The notes: generated by a model from the sequence alone, not told the origin. A DNA stretch of 64,000 nt from Candidatus Symbiothrix dinenymphae (GCA_001417715.1 BBRT01000095.1:1-64000), one strand, 5' to 3'; positions 29,967 through 38,523 are shown, counted from the stretch's first letter. Translations and numbers: made by a program.

Positions 29967-31826
29967 TTACCTCCGCCCAAAATCGTCATACAAAGTCTGC
30001 AAAATCGCTTGACTGCGCTGTGCGCGCTCAACAGACGCAGCTGGTTGCTGCAATATCCACGTGTCGGCATTGTTGTCATAGACGGAAACGCCTGTGCTGT
30101 CCCTAAATCCGAAGCCATTGTTGAACGTGAAAAAGGCGAATGGGTAGGTGTAGGAGGTGCTGCACACGTCGCGGCTCCATTCAAAATCAGCGTGCGGCAA
30201 ATTTAGTTGGGCAAGCAAAGTTGCCGCTAAATCACTCTGATTGAGTAATTTATCTATCACAATCGGTTCGCTCACCGCGCCGCCAATCCACAGCATCGGT
30301 GTGTGGAAAAAGTCCGGGTCGCGCGGTGTCACCGTTGCCGGATAGCAAAAGCCGTGGTCGGGGATGATGATAATCAGCAGGTTGTCCCAAGCGAGGGTGG
30401 CTTTCAGTTTGTCAACAAACTTGCCCAAACAGTCGTCCGTGTAGGCAAAGGCATTGGGAATTGCCTCTTTCAGACGGCTGTAAGGCACTTCAAAAGGCTC
30501 GTGGCTACTCAAAGTCAAAAATCCGGTGTGCCAGGGGGCATCGGTTCGCTGCTGAATGGCTTGCTCCAGATGCTCAAACGTGACCGCATCGAAAATGCCC
30601 CACTTGCTTTGCTTGTCTTTGCGGCTAAAATCGGCATCGGAGGTGAGTTTTTGATAGCCCGTGCTGCGCAAATAGCTCTGCATATTGGTGAAATTGATGT
30701 CGCCGCCGTACAAGAAATCGGTCGCGTAGCCCACTGTCGCCAAACTTTTGGCGATGGACGGCAACATGCGACTTTTCGCCGGCTTTTTCATCACGGACAG
30801 GGTCGGAAAGGCGGGATAGCCACTCAACGCAGCCAACGTGCCGCGGTCGGTGCGAAACGAGTTGGAATAATAGTTTGAAAAATAGACCCCTTCGTTCGCC
30901 AATTTGTTGAACTGCGGCGTGATGGTGGAATCGCCGCCAATTGCCTCAATGAAATTGCCGCCCAGCCCCTCCCAGAGGATGATGAGAACATTCGGGCGGG
31001 TGGTTTTGAGCAAGTGCACGGCTGTTTCGCCGCCTTGTGGATGGGGGTGAGGGTACAGGTTTTCAAACGTGGCGGCGCGCTCCGCTTCGGGCAAAAAGTC
31101 GAACTGCTCGGCATAATTTTCCGATGTCCCCACCGAATAGAAAAAACTCGCATTGGGATTGACTGCCGAATGATTAAGAAACTGATTATCACTGAAATAC
31201 GCCCGCCCGATATTGGACGTAGATTCCGTAACGCCGCCACGAATGCAGAGAAACAACAAGCCACCCAACAAAATCACCCCAATAGTCCCCAAGCATCTAT
31301 TGCGCATCGGCAAAAAAGAACTGTCATTGCGGGCTTGACCCGCAATACATGTCGGCGTAACCCGCATCAGCACCCAATAGAGGGCAACCGCACAAACAAC
31401 AAGCACCAACACCCGCACCAAAAGAAACCACACAGATATGCTGGCAGCCATATTTGAGGGCGAATCCATATAAAAAAGCACCGTTGCATCCAATTTGAAA
31501 TTCCAAAACGCATACAGCGACGTGTCCACCACAAAAGCCAAAGCAGTCAGAAAAGCAATCACCACATACCAGGCAGGCAAAATTTTCCGCAGACTGATTC
31601 GGGGCAACCAAACGCTCACCAGCACCACCAACCAAGGAAGAATCAGCAAATAAGCCGCAACGGTACTATCCAATTTCAACCCATGCAGCATCACCAACAG
31701 GTAATCGCCAACCCCACAACCTTTGGAAAGAGTATGATTGTAGAGCATAAACAGCGGCTTTTGCAACACAAAATTGCCCAAAAGCACCCCAAAAACCGCT
31801 AACAAATATGTAATTCGCTTTATCAT
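29967..31826 (-). CDS. LTA-synthase-like sulfatase-fold membrane enzyme
   Basis: 619 residues. Five hydrophobic helices in the first ~200 residues are followed by an extracytoplasmic alkaline-phosphatase/sulfatase domain: PNVLIILWEGLGG (metal-binding acid), SNSFRTDRGTLAALSG with the likely nucleophile Thr, SSHEPF, and IIIPDHGF (metal ligands D-H). Such enzymes transfer phosphoglycerol or phosphoethanolamine groups to envelope lipids or glycans. A palindromic repeat at 31326-31346 is read in frame as CIAGQARND between two membrane segments. Its ATG overlaps the stop of the lipid kinase gene by 4 nt, so the two form an operon acting on diacylglycerol-type lipids. Confidence 0.85.
   Translation of the reverse strand: MIKRITYLLAVFGVLLGNFVLQKPLFMLYNHTLSKGCGVGDYLLVMLHGLKLDSTVAAYLLILPWLVVLVSVWLPRISLRKILPAWYVVIAFLTALAFVVDTSLYAFWNFKLDATVLFYMDSPSNMAASISVWFLLVRVLVLVVCAVALYWVLMRVTPTCIAGQARNDSSFLPMRNRCLGTIGVILLGGLLFLCIRGGVTESTSNIGRAYFSDNQFLNHSAVNPNASFFYSVGTSENYAEQFDFLPEAERAATFENLYPHPHPQGGETAVHLLKTTRPNVLIILWEGLGGNFIEAIGGDSTITPQFNKLANEGVYFSNYYSNSFRTDRGTLAALSGYPAFPTLSVMKKPAKSRMLPSIAKSLATVGYATDFLYGGDINFTNMQSYLRSTGYQKLTSDADFSRKDKQSKWGIFDAVTFEHLEQAIQQRTDAPWHTGFLTLSSHEPFEVPYSRLKEAIPNAFAYTDDCLGKFVDKLKATLAWDNLLIIIIPDHGFCYPATVTPRDPDFFHTPMLWIGGAVSEPIVIDKLLNQSDLAATLLAQLNLPHADFEWSRDVCSTSYTYPFAFFTFNNGFGFRDSTGVSVYDNNADTWILQQPAASVERAQRSQAILQTLYDDFGRR
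31326..31346. repeat. ATTGCGGG palindrome in the LTA-synthase-like gene
   Basis: ATTGCGGG, CTTGA, CCCGCAAT: a perfect 8-bp inverted repeat with a 5-nt loop, in frame inside a coding region. Identical to the copy at 60967-60987. Confidence 0.85.
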
Positions 31827-32710
31827 TTTTTTTGATGCCGCATACTGATGATTTTTATTCCGCCTGCATGAACTTTCAAGCGTATCTGTCCGCCGTCCGA
31901 AGTGAACGCATCGCCGTCCACATGGATATTCCGTATCGCCCCTTCAATGACCGCCTCCTTGCACTGAATTTCCTCATAATAAGTCAGTTGCGACAAATTG
32001 AGCCGCATCACCGACCGCAGCAAAAAACCGATTCCGGCAAAGGGCGGGCGACGCACAATGCAAATGCTCACCAAGCCGCTTTTTAACGACACATGGGGCG
32101 CAATGTGCACATTATTACCATATTGACTGCTGTTTGCAAAACTGAGAATAAATCCCGTTTTCGTGAGCGTTTTGCCATCGCACGTGATGCGATACTCCTT
32201 TTCCTTGTAGTGAAAAATCACTCTGACGACCGCAAGAATGTAGGAAAGCACCCCCCGCATCTTAAACTTTTTGAACTCATGGGCAACCTCAGCATCGAAG
32301 CCTACACCACTCACAGTCAGGAAGTTATGCCCATCCATCTCCACCATGTCGATGTACGCATAATTGGTTGTAAGCATCTGTCGCAACGCCTTTTTCACGC
32401 AAAGGGAATACTTGACATGGCGGGCAAAACCATTGCCGCTACCCACAGGGACAACGCCAAAAGCACTCCGGCTACCAAAAAGAGCCGTCCCCACCTCGTT
32501 CACCGTGCCATCGCCGCCAACAGCCACGATGTGGTCATAATCGCCGCCCGTAGCCGCCTCCGCTGCCAAAACAGCCGCATGTCCGGCACGCTCTGAAAAA
32601 ACAATCCTGTAGTCAACAGCCTTATACTCAGGCATTTTGGTAATCATCTTTGACAATTTTTTGCCGGCACCGGAGCCGGATATAGGGTTCACGATAAAAA
32701 GAATCTTCAT
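31823..32710 (-). CDS. Diacylglycerol/lipid kinase, YegS-DgkB family
   Basis: 295 residues. The DAGK catalytic signature VGGDGTVNEVGTALFGS is near residue 65 with NPISGSGAGKK at the N-terminus; GSGNGFARH follows. It phosphorylates diacylglycerol or a related lipid with ATP at the inner membrane. Its stop overlaps the start of the LTA-synthase-like gene (ATGA), and transferases of that family release diacylglycerol, so recycling of the by-product is a reasonable inference. A TAACTTTG box at 32833-32840 would give a leader of about 115 nt. Confidence 0.88.
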   Translation of the reverse strand: MKILFIVNPISGSGAGKKLSKMITKMPEYKAVDYRIVFSERAGHAAVLAAEAATGGDYDHIVAVGGDGTVNEVGTALFGSRSAFGVVPVGSGNGFARHVKYSLCVKKALRQMLTTNYAYIDMVEMDGHNFLTVSGVGFDAEVAHEFKKFKMRGVLSYILAVVRVIFHYKEKEYRITCDGKTLTKTGFILSFANSSQYGNNVHIAPHVSLKSGLVSICIVRRPPFAGIGFLLRSVMRLNLSQLTYYEEIQCKEAVIEGAIRNIHVDGDAFTSDGGQIRLKVHAGGIKIISMRHQKK

Positions 32711-32832
32711 TTTTTATTTTTTAATAGAACATTATGACATTATGACATTTATGTGGACTTCTAAAGAACAAATTTACATTTTGATTTTACAGCAGAGCCG
32801 AAGTCCGTTTTAACTCCCTTCAAAATCAAGTA

Positions 32833-32840
32833 CAAAGTTA
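32833..32840 (-). promoter_or_regulatory. Possible -7 box of the lipid kinase operon
   Basis: TAACTTTG on the minus strand, 122 nt before the ATG at 32710. The intervening DNA (32711-32832) is AT-rich and holds a doubled ATTATGAC but no gene. Confidence 0.4.
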
Positions 32841-32869
32841 AGCAAAAAATCTATACAAGCCAAATAAAA

Positions 32870-32897
32870 AACTCATAACTCATAACTCATAACTATT
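32870..32897. repeat. AACTCAT heptamer array in the tyrS promoter
   Basis: Three exact AACTCAT units and a fourth variant (AACTATT). They fill the region where the -33 element and spacer of the tyrS promoter should be and end 3 nt before the -7 box. Confidence 0.85.
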
Positions 32898-32900
32898 TCG

Positions 32901-32908
32901 TACCTTTG
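32901..32908 (+). promoter_or_regulatory. -7 box of tyrS
   Basis: TACCTTTG followed by CACC, 19 nt before the tyrS ATG at 32928. No TTTG element is visible at the right distance because of the heptamer array. Confidence 0.65.
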
Positions 32909-32927
32909 CACCTCAAAAAAAACGAAG

Positions 32928-34220
32928 ATGAATTTTGTAGAAGAATTAAAATGGCGGGGCATGATTCACACGGTGATGCCCGGAACGGAGGCGCAACTCC
33001 AAAACGAGATGACTTCGGCGTATGTGGGCATCGACCCGACCGCTGATTCGCTCCATATAGGGCATTTGGTGGGTGTGATGATGCTGAAACATTTTCAACG
33101 TGCGGGGCATCGCCCCATCGCGCTGGTGGGTGGTGCCACGGGTATGATTGGCGACCCATCGGGCAAGTCGCAGGAGCGCAACCTGCTGGATGAAAAGACT
33201 TTGCGACACAATCAGGACTGCATCAAGACGCAGTTGGCGAAGTTTCTGGATTTCGATTCGCCCAAGCCCAACGCGGCGATTATGGTCAATAACTACGACT
33301 GGATGCGCGAACAGTCGTTTCTCGGCTTCATCCGCGACATCGGCAAGCACATCACCGTCAATTATATGATGGCGAAGGACAGCGTGAAAAAACGCCTGAC
33401 GGGTGAGGCGACCGATGGCATGTCGTTCACCGAATTTACCTACCAATTGGTGCAGGGCTACGATTTTTTGTATCTCTACGAACATCAAAATTGCAAACTC
33501 CAAATGGGCGGCAGCGACCAGTGGGGCAACATCACCACCGGCACCGAACTCATCCGCCGCAAAACGGGCGGCGACGCTTTTGCGCTCACCTGCCCGCTGA
33601 TTACGAAAGCCGACGGCGGCAAATTCGGCAAAACCGAGTCCGGCAATATCTGGCTGGACAAGCGTTACACCTCGCCCTACAAATTCTACCAGTTTTGGCT
33701 GAATGTGAGCGATGCGGATGCCGAAAAATACATCAAAATTTTCACCGCGTTGGACAAAGCCGAAGTCGAACAACTAATTGCAGCACAGCACGATGCGCCG
33801 CACCTCCGCCCGTTGCAAAAACGCTTGGCGGAAGAGGTAACCTCGATGGTGCATTCGCGCGAAGACTACGAAGCCGCGTTGGAAGCCTCCAACATCCTGT
33901 TCGGAAATTCCACGTCCGACGCGCTGAAAAAATTGGACGAAGCCACGCTGTTGGACATTTTCGCAGGCGTTTCGCAATTTGAAATCGACACAAACGCATT
34001 GACAAACGGCACCAAAGCCGTTGATTTATTGGTAGATAACGCTCCCGTATTCCCTTCCAAAGGCGAATTGCGAAAAATGGTGCAAAACGGCGGCGTGAGC
34101 ATCAACAAGGAAAAACTTGCCGCGTTCGACACGCTGATTGACACTTCTTATCTGCTTGGCGGCAAATATATTTTGGGGCAAAAAGGCAAAAAAAACTACT
34201 TTTTGTTAATTGCAAAATAA
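32928..34220 (+). CDS. tyrS: Tyrosyl-tRNA synthetase
   Basis: 430 residues. The class I signature is [10 protein letters not shown] (HIGH) near residue 40; GGSDQWGN binds tyrosine/AMP and KFGKTESGN is the KMSKS-type loop. The C-terminal S4-like RNA-binding domain ([18 protein letters not shown]) is present. It charges tRNA-Tyr. Single gene; nusB follows from its own promoter. Confidence 0.96.
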   Translation: MNFVEELKWRGMIHTVMPGTEAQLQNEMTSAYVGIDPTADSLHIGHLVGVMMLKHFQRAGHRPIALVGGATGMIGDPSGKSQERNLLDEKTLRHNQDCIKTQLAKFLDFDSPKPNAAIMVNNYDWMREQSFLGFIRDIGKHITVNYMMAKDSVKKRLTGEATDGMSFTEFTYQLVQGYDFLYLYEHQNCKLQMGGSDQWGNITTGTELIRRKTGGDAFALTCPLITKADGGKFGKTESGNIWLDKRYTSPYKFYQFWLNVSDADAEKYIKIFTALDKAEVEQLIAAQHDAPHLRPLQKRLAEEVTSMVHSREDYEAALEASNILFGNSTSDALKKLDEATLLDIFAGVSQFEIDTNALTNGTKAVDLLVDNAPVFPSKGELRKMVQNGGVSINKEKLAAFDTLIDTSYLLGGKYILGQKGKKNYFLLIAK

Positions 34221-34237
34221 ATGTGGTTTTTTTTTGC

Positions 34238-34245
34238 TACCTTTG
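34238..34245 (+). promoter_or_regulatory. -7 box of nusB operon
   Basis: TACCTTTG followed by CGGC, 27 nt before the ATG at 34273. It probably also drives gcvH, purE and ispG, which have no obvious promoter. Confidence 0.65.
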
Positions 34246-34272
34246 CGGCATCTAAAAACGAATTTTGAAACG

Positions 34273-35196
34273 ATGAATAGAACTCTTATACGCATAAAAG
34301 TACTCCAAATAGTCTTTGCTTATTGTCAGAAAGACGATTTGGATGTGTATAGTGCTGAGAAGGAGTTGTTGCGCAGTCTGCGAAAGTTGTCCGATTTGTA
34401 TCACTATCTGTTGCTGCTGATTACCGTGCTCACCGACATGGAACAGAAGCGTTGGAATGCCGACAAATATAAATATCTACCTACAAATGAGGAAGTTGCC
34501 GTTCATTCGCGCTTCATCAACAATCGTTTTTCCAAGCAATTGTGCAGAAATGAGAATTTGCAGCGTTTTTTGAACACTCATGGCTATCTCTGGAACGATG
34601 GCGACCAAACTTTTCTCAAAAATCTGTTGGATAGAATTTTAGAATCGCCTGAGTATCAAGACTATATTGCCTGCCCCGACACTTATGACAGTGACCGCGA
34701 TTTTTGGTTGCGCATCATGGAGCAAATGGAACGGCTCGCCGAAGAGATGGATGATATTTTGGAAGAGAAATGTATCTTCTGGAATAGTGATTGGTCGATT
34801 GTGCTGGCAAGTGTGTTGAAAACAATCCGGAAATTCAATGAGTTTACGCCTACTACACTTCCTTTGCTGCCCATGTCGGTGCTGGATAATGATAAAGAGT
34901 TTGCATTGAGATTGTTACACTTCGCGTTTGCAAACAAAAATGCCAGCGATGCGTTGATAGACGAGCATGTCACAAATTGGGAAATCAGGCGGCTTTCGGC
35001 ATTTGATTTGTGCGTTTTAGAGGTGGGATTGGCAGAAATTCAACTGTTTCAAGACATCCCAATCAATGTCAGCATAAACGAGTATGTGGAATTGTCCCAT
35101 TATTACGGTTCGCCCAAAAGTTCCGGATTTGTGAACGGTATTTTGGATGCTATTGTGACGGATTGGAAGGATAGCGGGAGGTTGTTTAAAGAGTGA
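34273..35196 (+). CDS. nusB: Transcription antitermination factor NusB
   Basis: 307 residues, the long Bacteroidota form (other bacteria ~140). NusB binds boxA RNA with S10 for rRNA antitermination. The N-terminal helix RIKVLQIVFAY and the C-terminal NusB core (NWEIRRLSAFDLCVLEVGLAEI, PINVSINEYVELSHYYGSPKSSGFVNGILDAI) are clear. Met1 is at 34273; the longer frame overlaps tyrS. The last codons and stop lie in a GAGTGAA heptamer array, so the array has supplied the stop codon. Confidence 0.92.
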   Translation: MNRTLIRIKVLQIVFAYCQKDDLDVYSAEKELLRSLRKLSDLYHYLLLLITVLTDMEQKRWNADKYKYLPTNEEVAVHSRFINNRFSKQLCRNENLQRFLNTHGYLWNDGDQTFLKNLLDRILESPEYQDYIACPDTYDSDRDFWLRIMEQMERLAEEMDDILEEKCIFWNSDWSIVLASVLKTIRKFNEFTPTTLPLLPMSVLDNDKEFALRLLHFAFANKNASDALIDEHVTNWEIRRLSAFDLCVLEVGLAEIQLFQDIPINVSINEYVELSHYYGSPKSSGFVNGILDAIVTDWKDSGRLFKE

Positions 35197-35225
35197 AGAG
35201 TGAAGAGTGAAGAGTGAAGGGTGAA
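35191..35225. repeat. GAGTGAA heptamer array at the nusB stop
   Basis: Four GAGTGAA units and one GGGTGAA, 35 nt. The nusB stop (TGA, 35194-35196) is inside the first unit. The complement of this unit (TTCACTC) resembles the CAC-containing units in the ispG array. Confidence 0.85.
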
Positions 35226-35255
35226 AGAATGTATAACATATAATATTGTATAAAA

Positions 35256-35650
35256 ATGAAATTTCCTGAAAATTTGAAGTACACTGACGACCATGAGTGG
35301 GTTCGGGTGACGGTGACGGTGCGGATGCGTTAGATGTGGGTATCACCGATTACACCGATGCGCAAGACCAGTTGGGCGAAATTGTGTTTGTGGATGTTGC
35401 CACGGTGGGTGAAACGCTTGCACAGAGCGAAGTTTTCGGCTCCATCGAAGCCGTGAAAACGGTGTCCGATTTGTTGATGCCGGTGAGTGGTAAAGTGTTG
35501 GAACTCAATGCTGATTTGGAAGACCAGCCCGAATTGGTGAACAGCGACCCTTACGGCAAAGGCTGGATTTTGAAAGTGGCAGCGACGGATGCTTCGCAGT
35601 TGAACAGCCTGATGGATGCCGCGAAGTACAAATCATTCGTTGCAGCATGA
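35256..35650 (+). pseudogene. gcvH: Glycine cleavage system H protein, frameshifted
   Basis: The ATG at 35256 begins a normal H protein ([18 protein letters not shown]), but that frame stops after 24 codons. The rest continues in another frame ([31 protein letters not shown]) through the lipoylation lysine in IEAVKTVSD to the stop at 35650, overlapping purE by 4 nt. A missing base near 35308-35315 (GTGACGGTGACGGTGCGG) explains it: one extra A after GTG would read [12 protein letters not shown]. The break could be real or an assembly error. H protein shuttles the aminomethyl group of glycine on lipoate. The rest of the gene is well conserved, which favours a very recent event or an error. Confidence 0.75.
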
Positions 35651-36153
35651 CACCACGCGTGAGTATCATTATGGGGAGCACGTCTGACCTCCCGGTGATG
35701 GAAAAAGCAGCAAAAATCTTGGACGAGTTTGAGGTGCCGTTCGAGATGCACGCTTTGTCTGCCCACCGCACGCCCGCCGAAGTGGAGGATTTTGCCAAAA
35801 ATGCCCAAGGCAGAGGCATAGAGGTGATTATCGCAGCCGCCGGAATGGCAGCCCACCTGCCGGGGGTAATCGCCTCAATGACCCCACTGCCCGTCATCGG
35901 CGTGCCCATCAATTCAACCCTCGACGGCATGGACGCACTGCTGGCAATCGTACAAATGCCACCTGGCATCCCCGTAGCCACAGTAGGCATCAACGCCGCA
36001 ATGAACGCCGCCATCTTGGCCACACAATTTTTGGCAGTCAAAGACCCCACATTGCAAACTAAATTGGCTGATTACAAGGAAGGTTTGAAGAAAAAAATCG
36101 TGCAAGCGAATGATGAATTGGCAGCGGTGAAATACAAATTCAAAACAAATTGA
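35647..36153 (+). CDS. purE: N5-carboxyaminoimidazole ribonucleotide mutase
   Basis: 168 residues, class I PurE. It moves the carboxyl group of N5-CAIR to give CAIR in purine synthesis. Signature [15 protein letters not shown] at the N-terminus, SAHRTPAEV, and [11 protein letters not shown]. It overlaps both neighbours by 4 nt (ATGA), so gcvH, purE and ispG are translationally coupled. purK is not adjacent. Confidence 0.95.
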   Translation: MTPRVSIIMGSTSDLPVMEKAAKILDEFEVPFEMHALSAHRTPAEVEDFAKNAQGRGIEVIIAAAGMAAHLPGVIASMTPLPVIGVPINSTLDGMDALLAIVQMPPGIPVATVGINAAMNAAILATQFLAVKDPTLQTKLADYKEGLKKKIVQANDELAAVKYKFKTN

Positions 36154-37601
36154 AACGCAGAACATCCTCCGCAGTGCAAATCGGCAACACCCCCTTAGGC
36201 GGCAACAACCCGATTCGCATCCAGTCCATGACGAACACCTCAACTATGGACACGGAAGCCTCTGTGCAGCAATGTATTCGCATCATTGAGGCGGGCGGCG
36301 AATATGTTCGCCTGACCGCTCAGGGTGTGCGTGAGGCTGAAAATCTGCGGCATATTAAAGCTCGGTTGCGCAAATTGGGCTACCACACGCCCCTTGTTGC
36401 CGATATTCATTTCAACCCCAAGGCGGCGGAGGCGGCGGCGCAAACGGTTGAAAAAGTGCGCATCAATCCGGGCAATTTTGGCGACCCCGTCACAGACTTT
36501 ATCCCTTTTCTGAATATCTGCAAGGCACATAACACGGCCATTCGCATCGGTGTCAATCACGGCTCGCTGAGTGAGCGCATGATGGCAAAGTATGGCGACA
36601 CACCGTGCGGGATGGTCGAATCGTGCATGGAATTTTTGCGCGTGTGCGTGGCTGAAAATTTCACGAATGTGGTGCTAAGCATCAAGGCTTCAAACACTTA
36701 TGTGATGGTGCAGACCGTCCGCCTGCTGGTTGCGACGATGGACAGGGAGGGCATGGCATTCCCGCTGCACCTCGGCGTCACGGAGGCGGGCGACGGCGAA
36801 GACGGACGCATCAAATCGGCGGTCGGCATCGGCACTCTGCTGCGAGAGGGCATCGGCGACACTATCCGCGTGTCGCTGAGCGAAGACCCGGAAGCAGAGA
36901 TGCCTGTAGCACGGCTGTTGGTGGATTACGCTCAGTTACCGGTTACCGGTTACCAGTTACCGGTTACCGGTTACCAGTTACCGGTTACCCTCCACCCCTC
37001 ACTCTTCACCTCTCACCCTCCACCCTCCACCCTCCACCCTGTGCCGGTTGAGGTGCGGGAAATGCTTTTTGACACTGTGCCTGATACTTCTTTTCTTGTG
37101 GTTTCTCTTCCGGTTTCGGCATTGTTTGCTCGGGTCGTGTGCGCTACTTATCATGAGCCTGATTTGGATTCTTTTCGTGTTAAGGCTGCTGTGGATTGTG
37201 GGGCTTTTTTCTTGGATAACTTGGTGGATGGCATTCAGTTGACTAATACTGCGCCGAATATTACGCCTCACGATGTGCAGTCGGTTGCCTTTGGTATTTT
37301 GCAGGCTACGGGGCGGCGCATCACGAAGACCGAATACGTCTCGTGCCCAAGTTGCGGGCGCACGCTGTTTGATTTGCAGACAGCTATTAAGCGCGTGAAA
37401 GCTGCTACACAGCACCTCGTAGGACTGAAAATCGCCATCATGGGCTGCATCGTCAACGGTCCGGGCGAAATGGCGGATGCCGATTACGGCTATGTAGGCG
37501 CAGGTGCAGGCAAAGTGAGCCTCTACAAAGGCAAAGAATGTGTCCTGAAAAACATCCCTGAAGCCGATGCCGTTGATGCCTTGCTAAAATTGATTGGCTA
37601 A
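36150..37601 (+). CDS. ispG: 4-hydroxy-3-methylbut-2-enyl diphosphate synthase (IspG) with heptamer-repeat insert
   Basis: 483 residues. IspG is the iron-sulfur enzyme of the penultimate MEP-pathway step. The N-terminal TIM barrel ([40 protein letters not shown]) and the C-terminal [4Fe-4S] domain with Cys in [10 protein letters not shown] and GCIVNGPGE are intact. Bacteroidetes IspG normally has a large A* domain between them (~600 residues total); here that region is shortened, and residues 263-297 are encoded by fifteen heptamers, reading QLPVTGY twice and then [17 protein letters not shown]. The array is exactly 105 nt, so the frame holds. Activity is likely but not certain. Confidence 0.88.
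   Translation: MKRRTSSAVQIGNTPLGGNNPIRIQSMTNTSTMDTEASVQQCIRIIEAGGEYVRLTAQGVREAENLRHIKARLRKLGYHTPLVADIHFNPKAAEAAAQTVEKVRINPGNFGDPVTDFIPFLNICKAHNTAIRIGVNHGSLSERMMAKYGDTPCGMVESCMEFLRVCVAENFTNVVLSIKASNTYVMVQTVRLLVATMDREGMAFPLHLGVTEAGDGEDGRIKSAVGIGTLLREGIGDTIRVSLSEDPEAEMPVARLLVDYAQLPVTGYQLPVTGYQLPVTLHPSLFTSHPPPSTLHPVPVEVREMLFDTVPDTSFLVVSLPVSALFARVVCATYHEPDLDSFRVKAAVDCGAFFLDNLVDGIQLTNTAPNITPHDVQSVAFGILQATGRRITKTEYVSCPSCGRTLFDLQTAIKRVKAATQHLVGLKIAIMGCIVNGPGEMADADYGYVGAGAGKVSLYKGKECVLKNIPEADAVDALLKLIG
36936..37040. repeat. 15-unit heptanucleotide array inside ispG
   Basis: Fifteen consecutive 7-nt units without a break. The first seven are TTACCGG or TTACCAG, the eighth TTACCCT, and the remaining seven are CCACCCC, TCACTCT, TCACCTC, TCACCCT and three CCACCCT. 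The two halves share the pattern YYACCNN and phase, so one array seems to have drifted from one class into another. 15 x 7 = 105 nt, a multiple of 3. Confidence 0.92.
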
Positions 37602-37659
37602 ATCCAACCTCAACCTGAAAAAAAATGCATCATTTTTTGGATATTCAAATATTTTTTCA

Positions 37660-37667
37660 TACCTTTG
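37660..37667 (+). promoter_or_regulatory. -7 box of the small secreted-protein gene
   Basis: TACCTTTG followed by CCGC, 47 nt before the ATG at 37715. It also excludes the longer frame starting at 37625. Confidence 0.6.
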
Positions 37668-37714
37668 CCGCCCAAATTAAAGAGTTGCGCCCGACACATA
37701 TTAGGGATATAAAA

Positions 37715-38104
37715 ATGAAACGAGTAATTCTGTTAGTAAGTCTGTGTTTTTCAGGCATGACATTGGTTGTTGCTCAGAATCAGAGCAATCAGAATCAGAG
37801 CAATCAAAGTCAAGCAGGCGGTTGCGTAGAAGTGCGAGGAGTGGAAACGAAAACGGCGATATATGAAACGAACAAAAATAGTGGTTACGACCTCTATGGG
37901 TTCACGTTTATCAATAACAATAGTTTCATCGCCTCGCTGGAAGTTGAGTTGTGGTATAGTAGCGCAAACCACTCGCCGCGCATCATTGACACAAAAAATT
38001 TCGATTTGGTTCCGGGTGAGACTTATATCTGGGAAAACGAAATCTACCGTACCAATTTGAGCGACTGCTACGTCAAATTTAAAGCATATAAATGCCCAAG
38101 ATGA
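37715..38104 (+). CDS. Small secreted protein, unknown
   Basis: 129 residues with a clear signal peptide (MKRVILLVSLCFSGMTLVVAQ, cut near residue 21). The mature protein starts with Q/N/S repeats (NQSNQNQSNQSQ) and then a beta-rich domain (YGFTFINNNSFIASLEVELWY, SPRIIDTKNFDLVPGETYIWE) with two Cys (C40 region and C120s). The pattern resembles a small immunoglobulin-like or C2-like envelope domain. I do not recognise the family. Confidence 0.6.
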   Translation: MKRVILLVSLCFSGMTLVVAQNQSNQNQSNQSQAGGCVEVRGVETKTAIYETNKNSGYDLYGFTFINNNSFIASLEVELWYSSANHSPRIIDTKNFDLVPGETYIWENEIYRTNLSDCYVKFKAYKCPR

Positions 38105-38134
38105 AAAAGATTTGGTGGTGTCAAAAAAATGTTG

Positions 38135-38142
38135 TACCTTTG
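38135..38142 (+). promoter_or_regulatory. -7 box of tRNA-Arg
   Basis: TACCTTTG followed by CACC, 24 nt before the tRNA start. Confidence 0.65.
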
Positions 38143-38166
38143 CACCCGCTAACGTACTAAAATATT

Positions 38167-38241
38167 GGCTGCGTAGCTCAATTGTATTAGAGCATCTGAC
38201 TACGGATCAGAAGGTTACAGGTTAGAATCCTGTCGCGGTCA
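38167..38241 (+). tRNA. tRNA-Arg (ACG) with unusual D/T-loop pair
   Basis: A 75-nt cloverleaf: acceptor GGCTGCG/CGCGGTC with two G-U pairs, D stem GCTC/GAGC, anticodon loop CTACGGA, T stem ACAGG/CCTGT, discriminator A; CCA not encoded. The D loop reads AATTGTATTA and the T loop TTAGAAT, so position 19 is T instead of G and position 56 is A instead of C. These two normally pair (G19-C56); here they would form U19-A56. It has its own promoter and a strong terminator, which argues for a functional gene. Confidence 0.9.
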
Positions 38242-38250
38242 CACCGATGG

Positions 38251-38290
38251 AAAAATCCCGATTTTCAAACGAAAATCAGGATTTTTCTCT
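38251..38290. terminator. Bidirectional terminator between two tRNA genes
   Basis: Stem AAAAATCC-C-GATTTTC with GAAAATC-A-GGATTTTT around an AAAC loop: 15 base pairs with one mismatch. T-rich on either strand, it can end both convergent tRNA transcripts. Confidence 0.85.
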
Positions 38291-38319
38291 TTAAATATAT
38301 ATGAGAGTAAAGTAAATTG

Positions 38320-38403
38320 TGCCCGAGATGAGATTCGAACTCACACACCGTAACCGGCACCACCCCCTCAAAGTGGCGTGTCTACCAATTTCACCACCCG
38401 GGC
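38320..38403 (-). tRNA. tRNA-Leu (GAG)
   Basis: 84 nt with the long variable arm of a class II tRNA. Acceptor GCCCGGG/CTCGGGC, anticodon loop TTGAGGG (GAG), T-loop TTCGAAT, discriminator A. Its promoter box is at 38415-38422 (minus strand). Confidence 0.92.
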
Positions 38404-38414
38404 TTTTTCGGCTG

Positions 38415-38422
38415 CAAAGGTA
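38415..38422 (-). promoter_or_regulatory. -7 box of tRNA-Leu
   Basis: TACCTTTG on the minus strand, 12 nt before the mature tRNA 5' end. Confidence 0.65.
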
Positions 38423-38515
38423 CGAATTATTTTTGATATGGAAGTTAAAAATAGTTAAATTTTAATTTTTCAAAAATTATTGCAAAATCATAGTGCGTAA
38501 TTCAAAAAAAATGTT

Positions 38516-38523
38516 TACTTTTG
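38516..38523 (+). promoter_or_regulatory. -7 box of the purH-mreB-mreC operon
   Basis: TACTTTTG followed by CGGC, 26 nt before the ATG at 38550. No other promoter is evident before cstA, so it may serve four genes. Confidence 0.6.

Noticed and set aside
35256-35650. Programmed frameshift in gcvH
   Set aside because: No slippery heptamer or stimulatory structure was seen, and H proteins are not known to need one; a deletion or error is simpler.
36936-37040. CRISPR array in ispG
   Set aside because: Units are 7 nt without spacers, lie in a coding frame, and there are no cas genes.
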